Origin: Spirometra erinaceieuropaei
Taxonomy: Eukaryota; Platyhelminthes; Cestoda; Diphyllobothriidea; Diphyllobothriidae
Assembly: GCA_902702965.1 (NCBI GenBank)
Contig: CACRXP010000030.1
Location: forward strand, 594,590-658,589
Direction: 5' to 3'
DNA: 64,000 nucleotides
Positions 10,073 to 21,560 of the stretch are shown here, piece by piece. Under the pieces are notes generated by a model. The model saw only the letters and a program-made list of their open reading frames with translations, had not been told where the DNA came from and searched no databases. A program made the position numbers and the translations under genes. Positions within the stretch are counted from its first letter, which is position 1. Every line of letters starts with the position of its first letter.

Positions 10073-11425
10073 TCAGAAGACGGAGTGGCGGGCCTACGTA
10101 TCTCTCGACAAATTCTCGTCGGGTCAGTACAGGTATATGGGAACGGAATAGAAATAAAACATGTCGGCGATAAGAGAAATCGATAAAAGTTCGCATTAAA
10201 ACACAGGCTGGGTGTGGGAATGTGGTGGATAGGAGGAGATAATAGCAGTCAGTGTCAGGGGCGGGATGAGAGCTGAAGGGGCGGAGAGTTGCAGCGTTAG
10301 TCGACCTTCGACCACTGTAGGCGCGGAGCCTGCACGCGGTTATTCTGAGCGGATAAGATTGGCTTTCCTAACAAAATGGTGGCTGTTTCTGCTGCCGCGA
10401 AGTTCGTGTATTGTCCAGACCCGGTTTTTTTCCGATCAACACTTCTTCGGACACTCCCGTCAGATCTCCTACTTAGCAGAACATCTAAGAAAGGGAGCGA
10501 ACCAGCCGTTTCGATTTCCCGTGTGAATTCGATCGACGGATGTGCCTGATTTGCAGCATCTAAGAGGGTATCTACGTCGGTTTCTGCAGTGACAATTGCA
10601 AAGATATCATCAGCATAGCAACCGTAATGTTTAAGCACATCGATCTGATCGCTTAGTTGGAATCTTTCCAATTTGCCTATTAAGACATCGGCTAGGAGAG
10701 GTCCACGGTGTGAGCCCATAGTAACGCCGTCTACTTGTCTATAGAGTTGGTTATCGAACAGGAACTGCACATTTACTGTGCATCTTAGTAATAGTTCCTT
10801 GAGTGTCTTCGTCGGAATTCCTGTTTCCGACTGACTTGCTGATTGAAAATCACAGATTTTATCAACTGTCTCGGTAACCGGAACGTTTGTAAAAAGTGAG
10901 GAGACGTCTAGCGAGAACATCGCCATGCCGTTGACGTTCAGGTGTTTGATGTCGTCTATGAATTCAAAGGTATTTCGGTAGCTGCGTGGTGTTAACTGAC
11001 GCTGTACGGGCGTGAGTTTCTCTGCTAGCCACTTTGCTATCGCATGATACGGAGAGATTCGCATCTCTCAAATCGGACGGACTGGCAGGCCTTCCTTATG
11101 GATCGTAGGTAGACCATATAGTCGAGGGATATGTGTGCCGACTGGTCGGAGGTGTTCGAGGTCACGGTGGCTTATGAGAGCCCCTCTTTGGGGCCTTCTT
11201 AGACAGTCAGTTTGTTTCGTCTCTACTTCTTCCGTGCAATCCTTCTCTTTGTCTACCTTCCTGAATTCCTTATGGTCTGATAATATGAACTGTATCCTCG
11301 CTACGTAGTGCGATCTGTTCATTGTAACGACGCCTGTTCCTTTTTTCGGTCTAGTTACCAAGATATATTTGTTCTCTCGAAGTTCTTTTGTTTTCCAAAT
11401 GTGCTTTTGTCGACAATTCCTGACT
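10073..11425 (-). pseudogene. Penelope-like reverse transcriptase pseudogene lacking GIY-YIG
   Basis: Reading from about 11425 downward: an N-terminal RT region (ENKYILVTRPKKGTGVV, then RLYGLPTIHKEGLPVRPI), an in-frame TGA at about 11070, then a 255-codon open frame (11064-10297) with the RT palm. In that frame motif A is FSLDVSSLFTNVP (Asp53), motif B GVTMGSHRGPLLAD (113-126), motif C YADD (150-153) and PFLDVLL (191-197). Both catalytic aspartate motifs are intact, but the protein is broken by the stop. After QYTNF the frame jumps into the C-terminal tail shared with 51430-51925, so the linker and GIY-YIG domain are deleted. A degenerate hammerhead lies at 10088-10127. Confidence 0.85.
10088..10127 (-). 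ncRNA. Degenerate hammerhead relic, PLE 3' end
   Basis: Minus strand reads TGACCCGACGAGAATTTGTCGAGAG ending in CCCGCCA: the layout of the subfamily 1 hammerhead, but CTGATGA is CCGACGA and GAAA is GAGA. It is a positional homologue and is not expected to be active. Confidence 0.4.
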
Positions 11426-11429
11426 TTTT

Positions 11430-11795
11430 GATCCCTTGTTCAGGTACTGCTAACTTCAATTCACCAATGCTGATTTAAAGTGTTGAATACTGTCTGTGAA
11501 AGCGGGCACTAGGTCATCGGTTTAGTTCCATAGGTTCTCGAGCTGAGTTTCCAATTATAACTGGTTAACTTTTCGACGAGGTATGTAAAACTTAGGACAA
11601 AGGGATAATACTTTAAGTGATGTTTTATTAAAAGTCATATAAGAGTGGATGGGATGGATATTTCGGAAACCGTGATTATGGTTTCATTTCGTGTACACTC
11701 CTAAGAAGGCAGGACTTTTTGTCTCTCCGCGCTTTCTTCCTATGAATCGAGAATAGCTTTCGAACTCTTGTCTTTCGTCGTCTGTCACGGTGTCT
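11430..11795. other. Unassigned stretch between two PLE copies
   Basis: Further 5' PLE coding sequence may continue to about 11420; beyond that nothing was recognised. Confidence 0.35.
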
Positions 11796-11825
11796 AGGAC
11801 GGCTGTGCGCTGTCATGCTTTACTT

Positions 11826-12465
11826 TTACCCCGTTCCCATATAACTGCTACGTATGCTACGTAAGCTACGTATGCTCGCCACCTCGACTTCTGAATCGAT
11901 AAACGTTTGTCTTAGAACACAGGCTGGGTGGAGAAATTTGGGGGAAGGACGATAAGAGTCATGCCAGGGCCGGGTTGAGAGCGGAAGGGCGGGAAATAGT
12001 GCATATAGTTAGCTTACTTCTGATCGCAGTAAACGCGAGCGTGAATGGTGTACTTCTGCACGCACAAGACCGGATCTAGTAAACAGATTTCAGCCGCTTG
12101 TGCTTTTGCTAATAGAGGCTTGTGCAGCAGCTTAAGGTAACTCGAGGAAACTTTATAAATCATTAGGAAAGCTTTGTTGGGATCCACGAAAAGCTCAGAA
12201 TCAATAACATGTGCGAGAAGAACGCTCTTTGTGCTCCTAGTTTCGTCTTTTTCCAACCCTGTCGGTAGGGGTTCTCGTATTCTTCTTGGATAGGCGTCAA
12301 TTTGTGCGACAAATACGACCTGCTCCAAGGGAGCAAATGAAGAGGGAGGTGCACATTGACCTGGTCTGAGATGGCAACCTCTGAAGGTTTTTTACAGTTA
12401 CACCACAGATGTAGTGGTACCAAGTGGCAACGACCCTCATAATTTCGCATGAGCATATTAGTTAA
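11826..12465 (-). pseudogene. Penelope-like subfamily 3 GIY-YIG C-terminal pseudogene and tail
   Basis: The minus strand at 12456-12014 encodes the later half of a PLE endonuclease: a RIREPLPTGLEKDETRSTKS segment, then LLAHVID, NKAFLMIYKV and LLAKAQAAEICLL. These align by eye with IFAPPVD, AEAFRVIYKV and LLAPAESAAS of the copy at 22960-23790 and with the subfamily 1 copies. The GIY/YIG motif itself is scrambled by a frameshift near 12330-12360 and by substitutions. The 3' region (11930-12010) resembles those at 10200-10270 and 51540-51640. At 11826-11885 a plus-oriented end of another copy appears, with a short GCTACGTA tandem, so two element ends meet here. Confidence 0.7.
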
Positions 12466-15400
12466 ATATAGTGAGTAGTTGGTCGTAGGCGAAATTGAGT
12501 AAGAACCGAGCCCTCATTTCCTTGAAGACCGGGTGACAGCAGGACCAGGTAGATTAAATGAATGCCTGTTATTGGTAATGTGATTAATTATATACGTAGT
12601 AATATGGATGCTCAAAGTAAAATTGGAATTAACATTGGAGGGCGGCTAAATCACCGTTCCAAAAATGTATCAGTAGCTCCTGGCTGCTTTCACATTTGGT
12701 ATAAAGTGTATTTATTTATTGTTAGTTGAGGTATACGCCCACAAAGAAATGAGCGAAGGGTGTAAGGCTGGCTCTTCATTTTAACCCATTTTAAATCAAC
12801 CAAAAAGCATCCATCTAACGAGCTGATTATATGAGCCGCATTTCCCGGTTTGCAGCGATACCATAGGTGTTGCTGTCCTCAACAGATGGTTATATGGTCT
12901 TAGTTGTTTCTGAATAGTATTTAATACGTGAGAAACCTTAATCTTGTTTAAGTAAACCAAATAAATTTTGGGGTCTGGATGAAAGGCGAATTCGACCAAA
13001 AGGAGATCATGCTGAGATTTATGCGATTTTCAGTGTGCACTGAACTCATTTGCTATTTTGGTAAGGATAACCAGAACAGCGGCGAACAATCTACGTTTTC
13101 GACATACTAATGTATAATGCTCGCTTGGTGTGTATCAAGGCATGCACTTTATTAATACTTGTCGCTAATATGACTTATTTGACAATACAAAAACGGAGAT
13201 AAAAAAGACAGCATCGTATTTATTGGTTAACGCAGGATGAAAAGTGAAAGTTCAGTTGGTGCCTCTGAGAAAATCATGTTTTTGTAAACCGTAAAGTGTT
13301 GACTGATTTTTATGAACATCGGGAAATCAAACACTCCCGAAATCAATGTCACAACCAGGATAAAATGAAATGCAGGAGACAGTCGTACATCGACCTCCTA
13401 CATAAGTAATGAAGTTGATGACGGTGTAAGCACCACGGCAATGCAAATAGGGGGTGCTGACATTATTTTAAAAAAAAATAATCAGCAGTCACGGAGGGAT
13501 ACCAGAATAGATTTGAAATTGCTGCGGTAAACTTATATATTGTAAAAAGACAGAGAAAAGGAACGCATTACTTACATGAAGCAAGGGCGAGGAATCACTA
13601 GCAGAAGTGGGGACGGTGTTCTTAAGTTATGGCCATCCGAGTGGGACGTACGCATTCATTTCCATTTGGATATATCCATAACAACCCAACCAGTCATTAA
13701 GCATAGATTGCAGACGTTCGACTGCTGGACTTAACACGATCTTGTTAAAAGGAAACATAACCTCTCCTGGAAAGATTGGTCCAATTCTCTGCCATGGTCC
13801 GACATCTCTGATTCATCAGGCATACGCAGTTACTTAGTACATAACGAAGAATCGACCAGGGTCTTTCTATTAAGCCGAACCCCGTTGTCTCAATTCCAAT
13901 CCTATATGACAGCGTAATTTTCGGGAGAGTCGAACATATGCGGGTGGGAATGATATGAGGCCAAGCGGAACGGAGCGTCGACATTGCTATGGCAATGATC
14001 CGGCAAACCCGACATTCAAATTCAAAGTCCTGATGGATTTCGTGCTGACGGACCATTAGGTCAGATGAAGCTCTCATAGACTGCAGTTATTTCAAATTAC
14101 ACGCCGGTCAGTGCACAGTTGTAAGCTGTTAGTTACGAAGGAACAGTTAGTTGAGATTTTCATTAGCGAGTAATCCACGACAACGCGTCACATAATTTTA
14201 TCGCGACTTACTGATGGAGTAAGCAGTGAAGCAGATGCGGGCATCTACTGCGTTTGCAGCCGTAGCAAAACCCGGCGCATTAAAGTTAAATAAATTGTTG
14301 AGGTATTAGAAAAAAATTTGAGCATTTCAGGTTTTAGCGCGGAGTAAATGGTTATCCTGAAGACAGTAAACACAACCGTTCGGTTTTCGCGTCGGTTTGG
14401 TGTGTTGCCGGTCGGTAGAGAGTTTTTTTGAAGGGAATAGCGGTGTGAACAAAATTTCTGGAAAATCACCTCTAAGGACAGCCGAGACAAATGTAACTCG
14501 TCGTCTGTTTTTGGTTAACGGACGACAGAGGGTTTGAACTTTACCTACCATTTTCTTGAATTTCCTATATATGCCAGGGCAGGACTCCCTGACCGATTAG
14601 TATAACTTCTACTTACAAGAATATAACTTGGAGGTAACAAAGCGATTATGAGGGATGTACGTACGAAGTTTAATTTTGCGCCATTTTCATCAATAGTTTA
14701 AAATTGACATTAAATGTTGAAGGTTTATCAGTCAGACTACGGGATATGCTTGCAATTTTTCCAACCCCCGAAAAATGTTTCATACTTGCTTGATGCCATT
14801 CGTTACTTAAAAGAGCAATATCGTCTCTGGACAATCGAAGATAGTCAGCCGAACATTTTGATTTGAAAGACAGTAGTATGCATGCGTTTTGCGGAGATAA
14901 TCCCGTCGCTGACAAAGACAACAATTGCAATCTTGTCGTCCTATCAGACAGAAACAGGGTAATGTCGACAAATTCGTACCGTTGCCTGACTTAAGAGCGA
15001 CAGTCTACAGGTTGGGCAACCGGAGAACTTAGGAACTGTCGACCTCATTAATTGCACTTAAATTATCCCCACGTATAGCCCCACATGGCTTTAGATATTT
15101 TGCCACCTTTAGCAATCAACTAAGTAACTACTTATTCCATTTAGTTGCGAGTAACAAAGTTCTCATATGCAACACAAAAGTATAGTCTTATTCTGACCGT
15201 CAACGCACGCACGATCCAATTTTTTGCCAATGTCCACTAGGCTGAATTAAAAATTCCTTGTTAGGTCTCGTTATATATCCCATAGCTAACTTTTAAAAAG
15301 AACCAACATCCATTTAGTACTATTTAAAACACTTTTCCGAGGAGAAACCTGTCGAGGGAAAGTACGTTAATGGAATGAGAAAAAATTCCATTATTTAAAT

Positions 15401-16149
15401 TTAGGACGCCTGGCGGCAGACGTCGCTGAAACCGCTAGCGAACGACTTCCAACCCAATGCGTTTCAGCAGCATAATAAATAAAAAGAAGCAGACGCGACC
15501 GTTCAGGCAATAATTTAACTCGTCCGACGTTTTTTGGGAAAATTCGAGAGAGCCAAAGAGTTGGTGATGGACGCGCAGAAGGCTAGTATATATAAATGTA
15601 GTTGCCATGCAACCATACATCTACTATAATTATCGGTCCATTATCATGGCAGTTATGTGGGTGTATTGCAACGGCATTTTACAAATGTTTAAGTTATATG
15701 TATCTGTTGTCCTTATCCCTAGTTGTAACAAATGATTAATTTGAGCTAAGACTAAAAATGTCAAGCGAACAAAACTCTCGCTCCGGCGAAAACGTCCCTT
15801 TCCTCTTAGCGCACTCTCATAATTCTCTCTTTTAAACCAGAAATGCGCCATAGCTGAACTTAGGATAGCCTATTCTATCATTCTATTTAGGCATTCTTGA
15901 ACATCCAGCTTTGATGATTGTCGAGTGGCCTATTCTCGATTTAAAGAAAATCAAGATTTGCTCAACTGAATGCCCCCACAAGCGTGAATGATTTCGTTTT
16001 AGCTGGTGTTTTCCAAATACGAATGGTCCATAATGTTTTTCAGTTTCTTTGTCTCAAAGTCATCATTTTCTTCAAGCTAACCGTCTTTCGTCAAAAGTTG
16101 TTGATATCCTACAAACTATTTGTCCTGGACTAAGTTTTTTAGAAGCATA
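12466..16149. other. Unassigned AT-rich stretch
   Basis: About 3.7 kb without a supportable gene. Minus-strand frames of up to 110 codons (13745-14077) show no domain, no membrane pattern and no neighbours. No repeat shared with the rest of the window was noticed. Confidence 0.45.
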
Positions 16150-17135
16150 AAATTTGAATTATACTACCAAATAATGTCAACCGAAATTCCGAAATGTGTT
16201 TTCGTTTCGGAAAGATTAATTAAGTATGGAAGTAAAACTAATAATTGCGCAACGTAATTCTATAATAATTCATTTGCCTCAAGATGCCGGTTTTCTAGCG
16301 AATGTCTTTCCAGCTGCATGCAAAAACCACACTCTGTAAAAAATGACTACGTATGTAGCATGTATATGTCTCATAGATTTTCGATGCTCCTAAAAATTCA
16401 GTAATATTTTGTGGAAAGTATGCATGAAAATATTCATTCTTCTGCTCATTTAGTAGAAAATGACCTCTCCTTCCAAGTCTATTTTCAAAGGTAGGTTATA
16501 ATTTGGTTTTCAAAAACCTTTGCAATTGCCAAATAATGTCGAACCCGACCTGCCGTTACACTTACATTTAGGGTTTCCCAACTACAAGCCATAAATTTTC
16601 CGCGTAAGGATAACCATTAATTTCTCCTCAGTATTGAAAGGAGATCACATGGCGTTTATAAAATTACGCAGTGGAATTGAGCCATACTGTTAACCTTACA
16701 AGCCAAATTGGTAAATGCAGAGACATGGCGTTTTATGAACGGTCATTTCACAATATTAAAAATCTCATAATTAGATACTTACTTAATACTGAATTATACC
16801 CTTCCATTGAGTGTAAAATTGAATGAGGACTTCATTTTCTACCGAATGAACCAGAGAATGAATATTGTTATGCATATTTTCTATAAAAAATGATTGAATG
16901 TTTAGAGGCATCGAAAATCTTATATATTACACACGTAGTCATTTTTTACAGAGTATGGTTTCTGCATGCGGCTGAAAAGTGGTTCATCCGGAAGCCGCCA
17001 TCCTGGGATAACTGAAAATTATAGAATTATACTGCGTGCTGATTAGGCTTACAACCTTACTTAATTGATCTTTTCGAAACGAAAACGCATTACGAAATTT
17101 CGGTTGACGTTTCATGAGTTAGGCCACCTACCGTA
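16150..17135. mobile_element. Foldback MITE, family B copy 3 (left tip eroded)
   Basis: The right arm ends ATTTCGGTTGACGTTTCATGAGTTAGGCCACCTACCGTA, written here as its pieces CGGTTGACGTTTCATGAGTT and AGGCCACCTACCGTA. The left arm starts inside the repeat with AATGTCAACCGAAATTCCG and GTTTTCGTTTCGGAAAGA. The arms pair over several hundred bases, including GACTACGTATGTAGCATG on the left and its partner near 16930 on the right. The left CAGT tip is not recognisable. No coding capacity. Length matches copies B1 and B2 (about 980-995 bp). Confidence 0.75.
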
Positions 17136-17287
17136 GGTGGTTTATTGGACCACAATTATAATAACTACAAGAAAGCATAAAGCAGAGGATTCTCTTAGAC
17201 TGAGGTATGCAGTTCATTAGCTTGAAGAAGGAGACAAAGACTGTGGTGAACTGAAAACCAAAGTGTTCAGGGAAATCGATTAATACG

Positions 17288-18271
17288 ATGCAAGTACTGT
17301 ACTTCAACCGTAACCACCTAATCAGCCACAAACGCAGTTGTGTAAGGATGCTCTATCGGCGTGTCGAAACGCACTGCAGTGAGCCGGAAGACAAAATTGC
17401 CGAACTAAAATACCTCCGACGGGTCTTCAAAGCCAATGGCTACCCGCGCAACTTCGTCGACCGGTGCATACGCAAAAGGGCCGAAAGGCCTAACCGCACG
17501 GACAACAAATCTTGGCGGGCACTTCCGTATGTCAAGAACGTTTCGGAAGCTGTCGGCCGCCTTCTCGCACCACTTAGGGTCAAATTTGCACACAGACTGG
17601 AGGCAACCATCAGGAGTCAGGTAATGAAACCAAAAGACCCGCTGCCACGGCTAGAAACGTCTGGAGTCGTTTATCGGATCTGTTGCAGTTGCAGACAAAG
17701 CAACTACGTCGGAGAAACTGGAAGACAGCCCCGAAAGAGAATGGCCAAACACGCGGCAGCGGTGCGCAGAAATGACGCCAGCTCTCAAGTTGCGGCTCAT
17801 TCGAAGAGATCCGGCCACACATTCAAATTCGATGAGGTCGAAATTCTCGCAAAAGGTGACAACCGCGTGAGCCGGAAGCTACTGGAATCATTGTTTACTG
17901 GCCCCCAGTCCATCAACGAGTGCAACGATCTTCCCACTCCATACTGCGTACTAAAATTTCGCCTAGGCGGAGTAACAAGCCATGCGGGGAGCGCAGAGGT
18001 GAACACTTTTACCAACACCTGGGTCGGTGCGTCAGATGGTCGAGCAATCATCACGCCAACATCCAACGCACGTGATGAAATTGCAGCAATTATCGACTCG
18101 AATGTCGGCCATCAAGCAGTGATCACACCACGTGCGACGATCCGTGAAAGGGGAGCCGTGAAAGTTCATAGGTATGGGGTAGCATGGCTACTGCATCCTA
18201 TAAATACCGCAGCCCCTTGTGCAGCAACCACCCGTTTCTGCTTTTTTGTCTCTGATGATGTATTCGAGTAG
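17288..18271 (+). pseudogene. 5'-truncated Penelope-like element subfamily 2, GIY-YIG endonuclease ORF intact
   Basis: A 327-codon uninterrupted frame encodes the C-terminal part of a PLE protein. Residues 14-75 resemble the region after the RT thumb (HKRSCVRMLYRRVETHCSE, NGYPRNFVDRCIRKR). Residues 100-125 are the linker (MKPKDPLPRLETSG), and 126-205 the GIY-YIG nuclease: VVY (127-129), NYVGETGR (139-146), KRMAKH (150-155) and LLES with candidate catalytic Glu200. The distal part (FTGPQSINECNDLP) is conserved in all subfamily 2 copies. The RT is absent and the first residues come from flanking DNA, so the Met at 17288 is not a native start. The frame runs on into the hammerhead. It directly follows MITE B3. 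Confidence 0.88.
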
Positions 18272-18289
18272 GAATCCGAAACGTCAGGC
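18248..18289 (+). ncRNA. Hammerhead motif of PLE subfamily 2
   Basis: Stem I GTCT (18248-18251) pairs with AGGC (18286-18289) using one G-U; CTGATGA 18252-18258; stem II GTATTC/GAATCC with one mismatch; GAAA 18278-18281; then CG and the cleavage triplet end TC. Stem III is reduced to a self-complementary ACGT, so a dimer of two copies would probably be needed for activity. The motif lies immediately after the GIY-YIG ORF, in the position expected for a PLE terminal repeat. Confidence 0.7.
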
Positions 18290-18390
18290 TAATAAAGCTC
18301 TTGTCCCGGCGATCGTGTCTCCTTCTTCAAAACTACTTCCTGGGACTCGTCTCTTCGCTTCTATTGGCAGTTCATTAGCTTTAACGTTAG
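18290..18390 (+). mobile_element. PLE subfamily 2 3' tail
   Basis: TAATAAAGCTCTTGTCCCGG, GCGATCGTG, then CTTCTTCAAAACTACTTCC and GGGACTCGTCTCTTCGCTTC. The same series follows the hammerheads at 6190-6290, 7240-7310 and 58540-58615, defining the end of this subfamily. Confidence 0.7.
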
Positions 18391-19510
18391 GGTGTAGGTA
18401 AAAAAAAACCAAGCCGATATATGCTAGACGGCAAAGGTCTCGGCGTTGTTCGTATTGTGCGAGCATACCATTTTTTAATTCAGGCCAGACGGGCGTTGTT
18501 CCATAGAGGCCATTTTCAAATTAATCAGTTCACAGACGAATTTATAATCTTTGGTTGTCTTGCAATGGTGTTTTTTATCACCCCCAGAAACACATAAAGC
18601 ACGTTAAGAACATGATTAAGCTGAAACCCAAGGTAGAGTGGTCCGAAAAATAACAGAAAGCATCCACAATAGAATTTATTGACGAAAACCAATTTTGTGA
18701 TTGATATGTGGCCTTCCTTCTCATCATCTCATGACATTTATAATGAAAAACATACGGCGTTAATAAGACTTGAGGGTCTAGAACTGAACCGTGTTTGGAT
18801 TGTTGAAAGAGTCACATGGAAATACTTTAACCAAAAAACACACCAAGAACCGCAAACATAAAAGCAGATGCGCGAATTAAAGGAATCGGCGCAACTTGGC
18901 AAAGTATGGTTTGCGAAGTGGTCTAGGTATTTGCATCGGTCAGGCTATTCTCTCCGTATGTAGTTCACCAACTAGTAGCCCGGCGAGCAGACTTGCAGTT
19001 TATGTAGTATATTAGTAGTCCAGACATGGCAAAAATCGCGAACGGTTCCGCTGATTAGATCTTGCTCGTTGCTTGTCGGGTGTGTTTCCTTTAATGAACT
19101 TAAAAGCCATTTATTCGGATGTTCGGCTGACTCAGCCTCCATTCGCCCCGATATGCATCCAATACACATGTGTCTATGAGGGCTGAAAATGCAAGTAGTT
19201 TTTATGCTTCCCTTACCCTGCAGGCGAAAGGCCCTTTTAGCAATAGTAGCCAGGTAGATACTTTCTATAGGCCAAAAGGCTTCGTACGTATTGACAGTTT
19301 CAGTCGAAACATTTGAACGCCAAGGACTTTCCCCGGAATAAAATTAGTTGACATCGTCATGCCGCACATGAGGGGACTCAGAAGCTGATCTCGAAACGCA
19401 AGTCGCCGGGAGAACAAAAACAACTAAAGCATGATTTGTATCCATTTAGAGATCCTATTGTTAAACCTGAGATTTGCAAAGAAATTCACCAAAAATAAAG
19501 GGAACTCACG
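18391..19510. other. Unassigned stretch
   Basis: No gene or repeat recognised. Confidence 0.4.
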
Positions 19511-19516
19511 ACCATA

Positions 19517-19798
19517 ATGAACACTCTTGATGAAATAGTGGTAATTAAGGACTGGGTTGCGATTCGGTTAGCACTCCCAGCCCACCCTCTAAATATCGGA
19601 AATGGATACAGAAGATGTCTATTTCGGTACACCGATGACTACATAGCAGCCACATCCTATCTTTTGCAGTCGTTGATGGTGATTTCAACTGTGAATAGCC
19701 TTCCGCTGCTCGATTTTCGCTTGCATAGACAGGTAGGCGCACGTGCGGGTCTTGTGGGCGACCAGTTACCGCCTCACCTAATACAACGTTTTTACTGA
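19517..19798 (+). pseudogene. Penelope-like reverse transcriptase relic
   Basis: The middle of this frame reads FRYTDDYIAATSYL followed by NSLPLLDFRLHRQVGA. This matches the RT motif C region and the following strand of PLE reverse transcriptases in this window (YADDIF ... SLPFLDVLLSRR at 10297-11064; YVDDIF ... ELAFLDVLLHRQ at 59753-60856). The catalytic YxDD became YTDD and the spacing between the two blocks is shorter than in the other copies, so part is deleted. No linker, endonuclease or hammerhead is attached. Identification rests on two short motifs in the right order. Confidence 0.6.
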
Positions 19799-19999
19799 AC
19801 GTGGTTTAAAAAGGTGCATAATAGTGCACTTTTGGACCACACTTTGTCATAATTTGATCAAATTAAAGCGATTATGCATTATGAGAAAACGCATGCACTA
19901 CAGTTCCAGATATTTTTGCCGCAATATGATTATCATAGGCAGCTCGAACTGACAATGATATCAAGGTGATAATTTAAAAAATTACCAAATGTATAACAC

Positions 20000-20108
20000 G
20001 GAGTTAAGTGCCAGGGACATGAATTTTATGACCCCACCGAAAATTTTACTGAACATTTGAGTCGATGACAATTGACTTCTGCGTAATAACTACGTAATGT
20101 CCATCCTA
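20000..20108 (+). repeat. Diverged local repeat, copy 1
   Basis: Contains GGGACATGAATTTTATGACC and a core TGAGTCGATGACAATTGACT followed by TGCGTAATAACTACG. Related copies occur at 21130-21250 and 21440-21550. MITE B1 sits directly after this copy. Confidence 0.55.
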
Positions 20109-20112
20109 AGGA

Positions 20113-21091
20113 TACAGTAGACTGGCTAACTCATGAAATGTCAACCGAAATTTCGAAATGCGTTCTCGTTTCGAAAGGGTCAATTAATGATGGTTGTAAA
20201 ATTAATTACCGTAAAGCATAATTCTATAATGATCCATTTACCCAAGGATGCCTTCCTTCGAACAAACTTCATGAAAGAAGGATACGCTGCAAAAATGACT
20301 ACTTAAGTAGCATGCAATTTTCTCATAGACCCTCGATGCCCTTAAGCGTTCAATTATATTTCATGGAAACAATGAAAAAATATTTCTTTTTTATTTATTC
20401 GGTAAAAAAATAAGATCTTTTAATTTTATACTCGATGGAGGAGAATAACTCGGTCTCAAAAATGGTTCTAATTGTGAGGTTTTTTAATACCGTAAAATGG
20501 CCGTTCGTAAAACTTCATGTATCTGCATTTACTAATGTGGCTTGTAAAGTTAACAATATGAATCAAATCCAATACCGAATTTTATGAACCCTATATGGTC
20601 CACTTTTATTAATGTAGAGGAAGGTGTGGTTTTCCGCACACGCAAAATACATGGCTTGTGGTTTAAAAACCCTGAATTCAAGTGCGACGACAAAGCGGGT
20701 TCAAAATTATTTGGGAATTCAAAAAAGTTTCTAAAACAAAGAATGCCCCTTTTTCGATCAAATAATTAAAAAAGACGTAATTATCTACCGAATGGTCAAA
20801 AGAATGAATATTTTTTGCATGTTTTCCCCAAAATAGAATTGAATTTTTTAGGGCTTTGAACTTCAATGAGAGAAGTGCATGTTACTTAAGTAGTCAGTTA
20901 TGAGATAGTATGGTTTTTACATACAACCAGTGAGGAATTCGTCTAAAAGCCGGCATCTTGAGGTAACTGAATTATTATAGAATCGCGGTTCATAATGATT
21001 ACTTTTGCAACCCTACTTACTTAATCTTTTCGAAACGAAAACGCATTTCGGAATTTCGATTGACATTTCATGAGTTAGCCCACCTACTGTA
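20113..21091. mobile_element. Foldback MITE, family B copy 1, complete
   Basis: Starts TA-CAGTAGACTGGCTAACTC and ends GAGTTAGCCCACCTACTG-TA. The inverted arms then continue with ATGAAATGTCAACCGAAATT and its complement and run for roughly 400 bases each side, including the internal CTACTTAAGTAGCATG palindrome-like block (about 20300 and its partner at 20885). TA at both ends and CAGT/ACTG tips are the signature of Tc1/mariner-type transposition. There is no transposase ORF; frames inside are arm translations. The length (979 bp) matches B2. Confidence 0.85.
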
Positions 21092-21099
21092 TATAGTAG

Positions 21100-21560
21100 T
21101 ACATGTCGTATCATTCTCTGTGACAGATGGTTATGCCGCAGCCCAAGTGCCCGGGACATGACGTTTTGGGATCAGACCCGAACTTTTAATAAATACTTGA
21201 GTTGATTACAATCAACTAGTGCGTAGTGATCACGCCCTGTCCCTCCTAAAATAAGTAGTGTTAATAGTAGTATAATTCTGCGTGACAGACGTTTTTGCTG
21301 CTGCATGACACAGCCGCGAGTGGGTTTGCTCCTTAATGTGCATCCTGGCGTTCTCTATGCGGTTTCTGCTATATTAACTCCAGAAAATAATCGAAGGAAT
21401 AAGTTCGGAAGTCAATAGGCGCTGAGTATGGAGAAAAGTGTCCGAAACACGTCTTTTAGGCACAAACCAGAAGCTTCATCAAACAGTAGAGTCGACAGCA
21501 ATCACCTACTCTACAATAACCACGTGATGCCAATCTCAAAAACAATGGTACTACCAATAG
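21100..21560 (+). repeat. Diverged local repeat, copies 2 and 3
   Basis: Copy 2 (GGGACATGACGTTTTGGGATC ... TGAGTTGATTACAATCAACT ... TGCGTAGTGATCACG) and a more diverged copy 3 (AGAGTCGACAGCAATCACCT ... CTACAATAACCACGTGATG). Each unit starts near TAGTAGTA and GTGACAGA. Together with 20000-20108 this was a tandem array, split by MITE B1. Confidence 0.55.

Noticed and set aside
12466..16149. Host gene in the frames of up to 110 codons at 13745-14551
   Set aside because: Frames overlap in several phases, with no domain, no membrane pattern and no conserved neighbours.
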